A stretch of 18,199 nt of DNA from JAFDVL01 sp043783625. GTDB taxonomy: Bacteria > Acidobacteriota > Blastocatellia > RBC074. Below the pieces are notes generated by a model, which did not search any database, was not told the origin of the DNA, and worked only from the letters and a program-made list of their open reading frames with translations. The DNA lies in the NCBI GenBank assembly GCA_043783625.1, contig JAYVZE010000196.1, forward strand, positions 1 through 18,199, given 5' to 3'. A program made the translations under genes and the position numbers. Shown here in pieces: positions 1 through 6,929 of the stretch (positions within the stretch are counted from its first letter, which is position 1; each line of letters begins with the position of its first letter).

Positions 1-57
1 GTTCCTTTCCCTTTTAGTCAACCGAAAGTTTACCCACTTGATGACCTTCTTCTCAAG

Positions 58-534
58 TCACTCGCTTTTTTTGTCATGCAGAAAGAAGAGCGTCACCAAT
101 AGTTGATGACCACGCGCTGTAGATTCAGTGAACTTACAAAGAAATAGATCTTCTATTTGCTCAACTGGAACTCCAACTTTCTCGAGAAATTCTCGTTCCT
201 GTTCATATCCGCCTGGACTCAAGGTTAGCCAAAAATCTTTATACCACGCACAAACATGCACAACTCCACGGCGGTGATAGCCATAAACCTGATGATCCCC
301 TGGAGCCAGCACAATTGCATTAAGTCCGATTGAAAGCTCATTCCAATCAGGCAAAATGCTAATGAATTGGGAAATATCTTTTTGTTTGAGAAGATGGCGA
401 AATCCTACTCCAGGTCTTTTGCGATCAATCACAGGCATCGGCTGAGCGGTATTGTAATACGTTGATGCTCTATCTGAATTATTTTTTCTGAGCGGCTTGC
501 CGCCGATGATTTTTGGAGAGGATTTTCTTTGCAT
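58..534 (-). CDS. Hypothetical protein, apparently C-terminally truncated metallopeptidase-like
   Basis: The reading frame gives 158 residues from the ATG at 534; an in-frame GTG at 585 would add 17 residues but lies inside the terminal repeat of the element at 574-760, so I prefer 534. Neither start has a clear Shine-Dalgarno site. From memory, the middle (PGVGFRHLLK, LPDWNELSIGLNAIVLAPGD, a GVVHVCAW block, CKFTE followed by ARGHQLL) resembles a family of uncharacterised proteins that continue from this point into an HELGHH-type zinc-protease motif. Here the chain reads LFFLHDKKSE and stops, so the expected HExxH is missing. This may be a decayed gene. The family recall is unverified; the reading frame itself is reasonably convincing. 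No catalytic function should be assumed for the product as written. Confidence 0.6.
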   Translation of the reverse strand: MQRKSSPKIIGGKPLRKNNSDRASTYYNTAQPMPVIDRKRPGVGFRHLLKQKDISQFISILPDWNELSIGLNAIVLAPGDHQVYGYHRRGVVHVCAWYKDFWLTLSPGGYEQEREFLEKVGVPVEQIEDLFLCKFTESTARGHQLLVTLFFLHDKKSE

Positions 535-573
535 GTTGGTTATTCTTAGATTCGAAAGCAAAGGACTTGAGTT

Positions 574-760
574 ATGAATTGCCACGCTGCTTTAGCGCGT
601 GGGAAGAGGCAAGCAATAGTCCAAGGCTTTAGCCAAATAGCTGAGAAAAAATTCCAAATTGCTTTAGCTGAAGCGATTCGGAATTTGATATTTATTAATT
701 TTCGGCTCAAGCGTTTGGGAATGAATTGCCTGCCACGAGTTTTAACTCGTGGCAATTCAT
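574..760. repeat. 187-bp palindromic MITE-like/REP-like element
   Basis: The ends are exact 13-bp inverted repeats: atgaattgccacg at 574-586 and cgtggcaattcat at 748-760. The interior is also self-complementary. An imperfect 36-bp palindrome at 650-685 is centred near 667/668, and the block at 607-635 resembles the reverse complement of 704-731 (shared GGCAA, CCAA, GCTT and AGCC stretches). Sub-hairpins occur at 582-602 and at 721-760; the latter has the loop acgagttttaactcgt and a 4-nt tgcc duplication in its left arm. The element begins next to the 58-534 gene and ends 4 bp after the stop of the epimerase gene. It contains no credible protein. A non-autonomous transposable element or composite REP structure fits best; copies elsewhere cannot be seen from here. 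Confidence 0.7.
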
Positions 761-764
761 TGAA

Positions 765-1868
765 TCATTTGGACTTTTTACTCTCATGCCAAAGCTTCAA
801 AAGCTCCGCTTCGCGTTCCGCTGATAAGCCTGAACTGAGCTTCGCTTTTTCGCGTTTGCTGAAATCTTCAATCGTCGCGGAAGCGGTCTCCGCTAAGGCT
901 CGAAAGGTCAATCCCTGTGCGATGGCGCGGGCGCAGTTGATTCGGGCAAAACCTGCCATGGATGGCTCTTTGCCCGGAACCCACACGGGCATATCGCTCC
1001 ACGGGCTGACTTTGTTGGCTTGCAGGAATTTCCAATCTGCCCACGTGAATTTTACGTCGGCGGTCGTCACGGCGCGGATGCCGTAGAGCATTTCTGCCGT
1101 CGTTAATACTGACTTCGGGCCAGTCGCGTTGTAAATTCCGAACGCTCCTTGTTCGACCATCCGAATTGACCATTCGCCTAAATCGCGTGCGTCAATAAAT
1201 TGCACGGGATCAGTGCCATCGCCGGGAGCCAGAATTTCTCCGCCGCGATTGATTCTGATCGGCCAATAGGTGAAGCGGTCGGTCGGGTCTCCGGGGCCGA
1301 CAATCAGGCCGGGGCGAATAATCGTAGCGCGTCCGGGAAAGGCTTTCTCTGCTTCTTTTTCGGATAAGGCTTTGAGTGCGCCGTAATTCGCGCCGACTTT
1401 TTCGTCGTTTGGTTCGTTGGTCGTCGCCACAGGCGTATTCTCGTCCATCCCGATTTTGAAGTGGTCGGCAAAAACGGAAATCGTCGAAATAAAAACGTAC
1501 TGTTTGGTTTTGTCTTTGAGAATCGCTCCGGCTTCGCGTACCCATCTGGGCAGCGTCGTCGGGTTATCAATCACCGCGTCCCATTCACGATTTTTCAGTT
1601 CGTCGAGTTCACTTTTTTGACGATCTCCGGCGAGATGTTCGACTTCAGGGAAAAGTCCCGGATTCGTTTTGCCGCGATTGAAAAGCGTTAATTTGTGTCC
1701 CCGCGCCAAAGCGTACCGAACCTGATGCGGGCCAATAAAACCAGTGCCTCCGAGGATTAATATGCGTAACGGCTTCGCGGCTTTTTGAATCGGCAAGGCT
1801 GATGTAATTGCCGCCGCTGACAGGGAAGCGGCGGTGGTTTGTAAGAAATTTCTGCGGGTTGTTTTCAT
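765..1868 (-). CDS. Tat-exported NAD-dependent epimerase/dehydratase (extended SDR family)
   Basis: This 367-residue protein starts at the ATG at 1868. The longer frame to 1940 would translate the inverted repeat at 1883-1942 and is unlikely. The N-terminus MKTTRRNFLQTTAASL is a twin-arginine signal (RRNFLQ followed by a hydrophobic stretch), so export in folded form with bound cofactor is expected. The Rossmann motif GGTGFIGPH lies near residues 40-48, and YGALK near the middle supplies the Tyr/Lys pair of SDR enzymes. A downstream RPGLIVGPGDPTDR segment is typical of nucleotide-sugar or isoflavone-reductase-like epimerases. The substrate cannot be told. No Shine-Dalgarno site is visible before the ATG. 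The gene lies in the same direction as the aminopeptidase gene upstream. The Tat genes needed for its export lie about 3.5 kb away in this window. Confidence 0.85.
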   Translation of the reverse strand: MKTTRRNFLQTTAASLSAAAITSALPIQKAAKPLRILILGGTGFIGPHQVRYALARGHKLTLFNRGKTNPGLFPEVEHLAGDRQKSELDELKNREWDAVIDNPTTLPRWVREAGAILKDKTKQYVFISTISVFADHFKIGMDENTPVATTNEPNDEKVGANYGALKALSEKEAEKAFPGRATIIRPGLIVGPGDPTDRFTYWPIRINRGGEILAPGDGTDPVQFIDARDLGEWSIRMVEQGAFGIYNATGPKSVLTTAEMLYGIRAVTTADVKFTWADWKFLQANKVSPWSDMPVWVPGKEPSMAGFARINCARAIAQGLTFRALAETASATIEDFSKREKAKLSSGLSAEREAELLKLWHESKKSK

Positions 1869-1882
1869 GGTAATTAATATTT

Positions 1883-1942
1883 TGGTGCACCAGCATCCTG
1901 CTGGCAAAATCGGGCAAGAGCCAGCAGGATGCTGCCGCACCA
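1883..1942. repeat. Long inverted repeat (23-bp arms) between two genes
   Basis: Arms at 1883-1905 and 1920-1942 are complementary except at two positions and enclose a 14-nt loop. The core is cagcatcctgctggc paired with gccagcaggatgctg. The element begins 2 nt after the stop codon of the aminopeptidase gene and ends 14 nt before the epimerase start. Neither strand has a T-run after the stem, so it is not a classical intrinsic terminator. A REP-like intergenic repeat that may stabilise the upstream message is more likely. Confidence 0.75.
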
Positions 1943-1944
1943 GT

Positions 1945-3549
1945 TTATGGCAACCCGTTTTTCAAAACACGAGATTTCAATGTTGCGATGAACGCTTCGA
2001 CCTCTTCCAATTTTCGTGGCAAGCCGCCGGACATCACACGTGGTTCGCCGTCGGTGACTAATACATCATCTTCGATGCGGACGCCAATGCCTTTGTATTT
2101 TTCAAATACTGGCTTCACGGCAGCGATGAATTTTTCATTTTCCGGTGTGTTCGGTAAGTTATCCAACGCATCGGCGCGAACATAAATCCCCGGCTCTACG
2201 GTGTAGATCATGCCGGCGGATAATTTATCGCTTGTCCCAACATCGTGAACATTCATCCCTAACCAATGCGAAGTTCCGTGCATAAACCATGTTCTATACT
2301 CGTCGTTATCTTTGGACGTAATCAAGCCGAGCTTGAGCAATCCTTCTTTGATAATTTTAGTAGCTTCGTTGTGCGAATCAGTTTTGGTTTTTCCGGCGCG
2401 TGCGGCGTTGATTCCGGCTTCCTGTGCGTCGTAGACGATGCGATAAATGTCGGCTTGGAGCTTCGAGAATTTTCCGTTGAGCGGGATCGTCCGCGTGATG
2501 TCTGCGCTGTAATGATCGAATTCCGCCGCGCAATCCATCAGGAGCAAACCGTTATCGGGCAATTGATCCTGACTGGTTTCGTAATGCAAAGTCGTGGCAT
2601 TGTCGCCGCCGCCAACGATACACGGATAGCCCCAGCTATCGGCGTTGCGCTTGCGATAGGTGTACTCAAATTCGGCTTGCACTTCGTATTCAAAAATCTT
2701 GGGAGCCGCGACAGCAAAGGCGCGGTTGAAGCCTTCGATGCTGATGTCTACGGCCTGTTGCATCAATTTAACTTCATACGGAGATTTGATCTGGCGAAGT
2801 TCAGCAAAAATACTCATCGCACTTTTTAAGGAAAGCCCTGAAGCAATCGGCGCGATTTTCTGCGCGAATTCCTGTTCCTGTTTGTATTCGACCGAATTTA
2901 ATCCGCCGGGTAAAAGTAAAAATAATTCACTTTTGTCGTGAGTGATGGCTTCGCGGATAGTGGTGAATTCGGGCAACCATTTTTCGTCGAATTTCGGAGC
3001 CGTCCGCGATCTTGAAAATTGTCCGCCCATCAGCGCATTGCCTGCACGCGGCGACAGAAACAGCATCAATTGATTGAATTGATCCAGCTCCCAGACTTCC
3101 TGAATGCCGCTGATTTTACGGGCTTCTTCGATGGTCAGCATTTTTCCGTTCCAGGTCTCAGTGCGCGGATTCCGCTTAGAGATGAACAGGATTTCGCGCA
3201 TTGATTTCGCGCCGGGAAGCAGGACTAATTTGGTGTCCTGCTGTTTGATCCCGGTCAGGTAGTAAAGATTATTTTCCTGACGATACGGATATTCGACATC
3301 GTTGGTATAAAGCTTTGGCTCGGCACTGAACAAAACCATCAGGCTTTTTTCGTTCATCCGGCTCATCACTTCCTGTCGCCTTTTGTTTAATTCAGTGTGA
3401 CGTTCGGCATCAGAAATCACAGGCGAAGGCGGCGCGATTTGCCAGGTCTTCGGTTCGTTGATTGTACCGAAAACATTGAATGAAACTATTGTCAGGAAGA
3501 TTGCTGACAATAAAAAACTGGATAGAGAAGATAAGTTACGTTTCGACAT
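1945..3549 (-). CDS. Secreted M24B metallopeptidase, Xaa-Pro aminopeptidase type
   Basis: The 534-residue protein is read from the ATG at 3549, which has GGAG six bases upstream; a TTG at 3561 is a poorer alternative. Residues 1-29 form a signal peptide (basic start, long hydrophobic run ending near VFG), so the enzyme is probably periplasmic or secreted. An aminopeptidase-P N-terminal domain precedes a C-terminal pita-bread domain. The five expected metal ligands are present: Asp339 (LLLMDCAAE), Asp350 (SADITRT), His428 (HGTSHWLG), Glu452 (YTVEPGIY) and Glu493 (GVRIEDD). The VHDVG block is also intact. The family removes the N-terminal residue from peptides with proline in second position, using two Mn2+ or similar ions. 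The protein is longer than cytosolic PepP (about 440 residues), mainly because of the signal peptide and N-terminal region. Confidence 0.93.
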   Translation of the reverse strand: MSKRNLSSLSSFLLSAIFLTIVSFNVFGTINEPKTWQIAPPSPVISDAERHTELNKRRQEVMSRMNEKSLMVLFSAEPKLYTNDVEYPYRQENNLYYLTGIKQQDTKLVLLPGAKSMREILFISKRNPRTETWNGKMLTIEEARKISGIQEVWELDQFNQLMLFLSPRAGNALMGGQFSRSRTAPKFDEKWLPEFTTIREAITHDKSELFLLLPGGLNSVEYKQEQEFAQKIAPIASGLSLKSAMSIFAELRQIKSPYEVKLMQQAVDISIEGFNRAFAVAAPKIFEYEVQAEFEYTYRKRNADSWGYPCIVGGGDNATTLHYETSQDQLPDNGLLLMDCAAEFDHYSADITRTIPLNGKFSKLQADIYRIVYDAQEAGINAARAGKTKTDSHNEATKIIKEGLLKLGLITSKDNDEYRTWFMHGTSHWLGMNVHDVGTSDKLSAGMIYTVEPGIYVRADALDNLPNTPENEKFIAAVKPVFEKYKGIGVRIEDDVLVTDGEPRVMSGGLPRKLEEVEAFIATLKSRVLKNGLP

Positions 3550-3678
3550 TTCAAGCTCCAATAATTATCAGGATCGGTAATCTCATTGAGAACAGAGATC
3601 AAGTATTTTGAATTAAATCACAATTTGCGAGCGTCGAAAAGAATTGTTTGGATTGATTGCTATCAGGAGGTATTTCCG

Positions 3679-3765
3679 AATAGATCACGGATCAATCGGA
3701 TGATGCGGGTTCTCGCAGGTCAGATCAGCGAAAATCCGCCTGATCCGCATCATCCGTGGTCTATT
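3679..3765. repeat. Inverted repeat in the divergent intergenic region
   Basis: The block aatagatcacggat at 3679-3692 continues, after an 8-nt spacer, into gatgcgg near 3702-3708. It is mirrored at 3745-3765 by ccgcatcatccgtggtctatt, with one mismatch outside the spacer. The loop contains gatcagcgaaaatccgcctgatc, itself partly palindromic. The style (ATCAGCG...ATCCGC...ATCCGTGG) matches dispersed intergenic repeats I recall from several environmental phyla. It lies between the aminopeptidase and the TPR gene. The rest of 3550-3828 shows no further gene; the open frame running through it is probably fortuitous. Confidence 0.65.
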
Positions 3766-3828
3766 CTTTTGAGAAATATGCTATATTCCGGTTCGCCACG
3801 TATTCCATCAATTAGTTCAGAGACCTTA

Positions 3829-5157
3829 ATGATCGCAGAAAATATTAAACTTTTCTTCCAGCTTTTTTATCGTCCGATTTCCGCGATGAGCCAGCTCATG
3901 GATCGTGGAAATTGGTTTTTTGGCGGAGGGCTGGCGACGGCGATTGCTGTACTTTTTGCGCTGACCGTTTCGAACCGAATCTATGAAAGCTATGAAGCGG
4001 TGTCCAGGTCGCAGACCGAAATTAGGGCAGAATTTTTGAGGCAATATCCGGGGGCGGATCGGGATGAAATGGATTCCGAAATAGAATCCATTTTGCCTTA
4101 TATGAAAACCACCAAGCAGTTGCCGCTTCCGATACTTGGCAGCAAGGCGTGGAGCATTCTTTCATTTCGTCCGATCAGTTACTACGCGATTATTGCTTCG
4201 CTGGGGATTTTATTTGCTCCGGCGTTGCTGATGATTATCGCCTTGCTCGAAAGAACCGTCAGTATCTCGGTGATGCTGCGACGGGATTACGGCGCGTTAC
4301 TGGCTTGTGTCTTATTCGGATGGGCGGCTTCGCATTTGCCTTTTGCGCTGCTCGGATTTGGCTTACAACCGGTTCCGTCTCACGATATTTTTGCGCTCGG
4401 ATTATGGGCGGCAGCGAGTTTATTTTTTGGATTTCTGATGGTCTGTGCTTTGCGGACGGTGTGCGGCGCGAGTGTCATTCATTCAATTGTTGCAGTCATT
4501 GCTGCAAGTTTAGTTTTTCGTTTTGATTCATGGATGTTTTCATTAGCGACATTTTCGCCGTTCCTGACGATCATCTGGATTGCGCCGCTGGTGCTGGGCG
4601 GAGCGGCGGCAATGCGCGCCGCGCATCTGCAACGACAGCGCTTTCACCGCCAGCTCGAAGCCTGCACCATCAATGACCACGACGCCGAAGCGCATTACCA
4701 GCTTGGCTTGATTTATGAACAACGGAAGCAAACGGCGGAAGCGCTCAAGCATTACCAACGTGCCGTCGAAATTGATCCCAATGAACCTGACGCGAATTTT
4801 CAACTGGGTGTAGTGGCGCGGCAAACTGGTAATTTACAGGAAGCCTTAAATCATTTCGGCAGGGTCTTAGCCTTCGATGAAAAGTTCAGGCTCAGCGAAG
4901 TCTGGCGGGAAATTGGTGCAACATATCTGGCGGCTGGAATGCTGGACGAAGCGGAATCCGCCTTGAAAAAATACTGCGAAAGACGGCAGTACGATCCTGA
5001 AGGACTCTTTCATTATGCCGAGCTTTTATCGAAAAAAGGCGAGACGGAACGGGCTAAAGAAGTTTATCGTCAATGCATTGAAGCCGTCAAAACAATGCCC
5101 TATTACCGCCGCAATCAGTTCAGTAAATGGAGCAGTTTGGCAGAATCAAAATTGTAG
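3829..5157 (+). CDS. Multi-pass membrane protein (Yip1-like) with C-terminal TPR repeats
   Basis: The frame is open from 3586, but residues 1-81 would be read through the intergenic repeat. The ATG at 3829 (MIAENIKLFFQLFYRP) is the likely start, giving 442 residues, although its Shine-Dalgarno site is weak. The first part has one membrane segment (NWFFGGGLATAIAVLFALTV), a soluble loop, then about five more hydrophobic segments ending near PLVLGGAAAMRAAHL. This arrangement and the initial YRP motif recall Yip1-domain proteins. The C-terminal 160 residues hold three to four TPR units (AEAHYQLGLIYEQ, PDANFQLGVVARQTGNLQEA, WREIGATYLAAGMLDEAE, GLFHYAELLSKKGETERA), suggesting a membrane-anchored protein-binding platform. 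It is divergent from the aminopeptidase gene and convergent with tatC. Its partner is unknown. Confidence 0.75.
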   Translation: MIAENIKLFFQLFYRPISAMSQLMDRGNWFFGGGLATAIAVLFALTVSNRIYESYEAVSRSQTEIRAEFLRQYPGADRDEMDSEIESILPYMKTTKQLPLPILGSKAWSILSFRPISYYAIIASLGILFAPALLMIIALLERTVSISVMLRRDYGALLACVLFGWAASHLPFALLGFGLQPVPSHDIFALGLWAAASLFFGFLMVCALRTVCGASVIHSIVAVIAASLVFRFDSWMFSLATFSPFLTIIWIAPLVLGGAAAMRAAHLQRQRFHRQLEACTINDHDAEAHYQLGLIYEQRKQTAEALKHYQRAVEIDPNEPDANFQLGVVARQTGNLQEALNHFGRVLAFDEKFRLSEVWREIGATYLAAGMLDEAESALKKYCERRQYDPEGLFHYAELLSKKGETERAKEVYRQCIEAVKTMPYYRRNQFSKWSSLAESKL

Positions 5158-5163
5158 TTAAAA

Positions 5164-5218
5164 GTAATGAGTAGAAAGTGATGAGTGCAAAATATCCTCA
5201 TCACTTTCTACTCATCAC
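5164..5218. repeat. Inverted repeat between convergent genes, possible terminator
   Basis: Arms at 5164-5185 and 5197-5218 (22 bp, one mismatch) form gtaatgagtagaaagtgatg paired with catcactttctactcatcac. The loop is 11 nt. Read on the minus strand the stem is followed by TTTTAACT, so it could end tatC transcription; on the plus strand there is no clear T-run. It lies 3 bp beyond the tatC stop and 6 bp beyond the TPR gene stop, filling the whole gap between these convergent genes. Confidence 0.6.
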
Positions 5219-5221
5219 CTC

Positions 5222-6385
5222 TCAGCTCTCATTATATTCTTCATCGGTCTGCCGTTTCTTTCCGAAGACCCACACGACACCGACGCTGAGAAAATACAAA
5301 ACAAGCATCGGAGCTGCGAGGATCATCATATTTACAGGATCAGGGGTTGGCGTCAGAAACGCGGCGAGAATCAAAATCACAACAATGGCGATTCGCCATA
5401 CCTTGAGCAATCCCTTCGCCGTAATTAGTCCGATTCGCCCTAAGATAAAAGCTACTGTCGGGATTTGAAAAACCAGTCCAAAGCCCAGCATCATCAATAA
5501 AATCAAATCAAGATAGTCGTCAGCGGTCAGCAAAGTCTGAAAGCCTTCCTGCCAGCTCAGCAGAAAATTACAGGCGGAAGGAAAGGCAATAAAATAGGCG
5601 AACGAGGCTCCGGCGATAAACAAGAGTGTCCCGATGGTCATCAAGGGAAAGATGTATTTCTTTTCGTGATGATAAAGCCCCGGAGAGACAAAAGCCCAGA
5701 TTTGAAAAAGCAGGAACGGGATCGCAAAGGTAATAGCGGAATACATCGAAACCTGCATATACAACGAGAATGCACCACCAACACGATTGATAACCAACTT
5801 TGAGCGTGAAAATCCTGGTGCGGCCTGGGTAAAAACTTCCGGCAATTCAGTGCCTTTTTCGATCACTGTTTTACCGAGAATCCAGTTATTGGTCAGGGTT
5901 GCAATGAGCTGATCGCCTTTTTTTACGATGGTGATGGGAATGGTGGTTCCCGCAGCAATTTTAGAGACCGTGGGAACTGAATCCTGACTGGCAGATGATC
6001 GTAAGAAATCCCAGAACTTACGTGCGACAGGCGCTGGTTGCTGAGGCGGCGTATAATTCAACTGCCTGCCAGCGGGCATCACAGATTCCTGCGCGTAGGT
6101 GTAATTAAGCTGATCGCCTTCTTTGAGGTTTTTTAATAAATCCGGTCGGTTATCTTGATTGCTGAGCTGTTTTTTTTCCTGTTCATCCAGTGCTTTATCA
6201 GCTTCCCGAACGACTGGTTTTTCGAGGATGCGATAGATTTGACCTGACAGTCCGAAGCTCACAAAAAATGCCAGAGAAACTCCAATCGCAGAGTAGATTA
6301 ATCGTTTTCTGAGTTCGTCCAGATGATCGAGAAACGACATCTGTAAGCCTTCTTCCGGTTCTACTTCTTCATTCTCTTCTGCCAT
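5222..6385 (-). CDS. tatC: Sec-independent translocase TatC with enlarged first periplasmic loop
   Basis: TatC is the core subunit that binds twin-arginine signal peptides and nucleates the Tat pore. The family signatures are all present: MSFLDHLDELRKRL at 16-29, VSPGLYHHEKK at 233-243, and FLTPTPDP at 343-350 before the last membrane helices. Six hydrophobic segments can be traced. The protein is 387 residues against a usual 240-280. The excess lies between TM1 (about 31-47) and TM2 (about 207-230), where residues 55-204 form a hydrophilic loop of about 150 residues instead of some 30-45. That loop contains QLNYT twice, around SVMPAGR. The ATG at 6385 has AGGA seven bases upstream, and that site directly follows the terminator T-run after tatA. 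It is downstream of tatA on the same strand, gap 81 bp. Confidence 0.93.
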   Translation of the reverse strand: MAEENEEVEPEEGLQMSFLDHLDELRKRLIYSAIGVSLAFFVSFGLSGQIYRILEKPVVREADKALDEQEKKQLSNQDNRPDLLKNLKEGDQLNYTYAQESVMPAGRQLNYTPPQQPAPVARKFWDFLRSSASQDSVPTVSKIAAGTTIPITIVKKGDQLIATLTNNWILGKTVIEKGTELPEVFTQAAPGFSRSKLVINRVGGAFSLYMQVSMYSAITFAIPFLLFQIWAFVSPGLYHHEKKYIFPLMTIGTLLFIAGASFAYFIAFPSACNFLLSWQEGFQTLLTADDYLDLILLMMLGFGLVFQIPTVAFILGRIGLITAKGLLKVWRIAIVVILILAAFLTPTPDPVNMMILAAPMLVLYFLSVGVVWVFGKKRQTDEEYNES

Positions 6386-6397
6386 AAATAATTCCTG

Positions 6398-6441
6398 ATA
6401 AAAAAATCGGTTAGTCTGAAAACGTTATTTCAGGCTAACCG
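6398..6441 (-). terminator. Intrinsic terminator between tatA and tatC
   Basis: Read on the minus strand, cggttagcctgaaa pairs with tttcagactaaccg (14-bp stem with one C/A mismatch, 6-nt loop). The stem is followed at once by ATTTTTTTAT. This is a textbook rho-independent terminator for the tatA transcript. The T-run ends a few bases before the AGGA ribosome site of tatC, so tatC expression must come from read-through or a promoter within this gap. Confidence 0.8.
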
Positions 6442-6466
6442 AATTATCGTAGTAAAAATCTTCAAA

Positions 6467-6850
6467 TCAAATCCACTGTCCCTGTTTCGGAGCTGTCTCG
6501 CTGATTGCTTCTGCGGCTTCCTGCGCAGGCTCAATGTGATTTGGCGAATGATCTACTCCCTCATCCGAAGGTGCGTTGTAACCATACGTGTCTTCATACG
6601 AATGATCTTGTTGATATTCGTAGGTTTCGTTGGAATTGACGCTTGGAGTCGTCGTCTCGGAGAGGTATGTTTTCGCCTTTTCAACGTCAACTTCCTGCTC
6701 CCAGGTGCGCTTAAAATCTTCTGAAGCGCGGCGAAATTGTCCCATTGCTTTACCGAGGGTTTTCCCCATTTCCGGTAATTTACGCGGTCCAAAAATGATT
6801 AGCGCAATCACCATGATGACGAACATTTCGCCCATTCCTAAACCGCCCAT
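6467..6850 (-). CDS. tatA: Sec-independent translocase TatA/TatE-type subunit
   Basis: The 127-residue protein has the standard Tat layout: a short N-terminal membrane helix (about 7-20), the hinge FGPRKLPEMGK at 20-30, an amphipathic helix to about residue 50, and an acidic, flexible tail. Many TatA units assemble around TatC to form the passage for folded proteins. The residue at position 8 is glutamate, as in TatB, but the hinge sequence and tail are TatA-like; no separate tatB is seen, so this one may serve both roles. The ATG at 6850 has AGGAG nine bases upstream. A promoter candidate lies at 6889-6917 and a terminator follows the gene at 6398-6441. The tail is rich in Tyr, Asp and Glu and ends in PKQGQWI. 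Confidence 0.92.
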   Translation of the reverse strand: MGGLGMGEMFVIMVIALIIFGPRKLPEMGKTLGKAMGQFRRASEDFKRTWEQEVDVEKAKTYLSETTTPSVNSNETYEYQQDHSYEDTYGYNAPSDEGVDHSPNHIEPAQEAAEAISETAPKQGQWI

Positions 6851-6888
6851 AAGATAAAACTCCTCTTCATGAAAATAATAACAACACG

Positions 6889-6917
6889 ATACTAAGCCAG
6901 TGCTTCGATCCAGTCAA
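6889..6917 (-). promoter_or_regulatory. Sigma70-like promoter candidate for tatA
   Basis: On the minus strand TTGACT (6917-6912) and TAGTAT (6894-6889) are separated by exactly 17 bp. They match TTGACA in 5 of 6 and TATAAT in 4 of 6 positions. Transcription would start near 6882, leaving a leader of about 30 nt before the tatA ATG with its AGGAG site. This would make the tat genes independent of the ligase operon that ends at 6930. Confidence 0.5.
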
Positions 6918-6929
6918 TTATGACCAGAT

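Noticed and set aside
2266..2829. Long plus-strand open frame of 187 codons
   Set aside because: It is antisense to the well-supported M24 aminopeptidase and has no motif or ribosome site of its own.
4149..4526. Plus-strand open frame of 125 codons
   Set aside because: It is out of frame within the TPR membrane protein, which has clear hydrophobic and TPR patterns in the other frame.
6040..6120. Recent DNA duplication of QLNYT in TatC
   Set aside because: The two copies differ at several bases, so there is no direct evidence for a recent target-site duplication; kept only as part of the loop observation.
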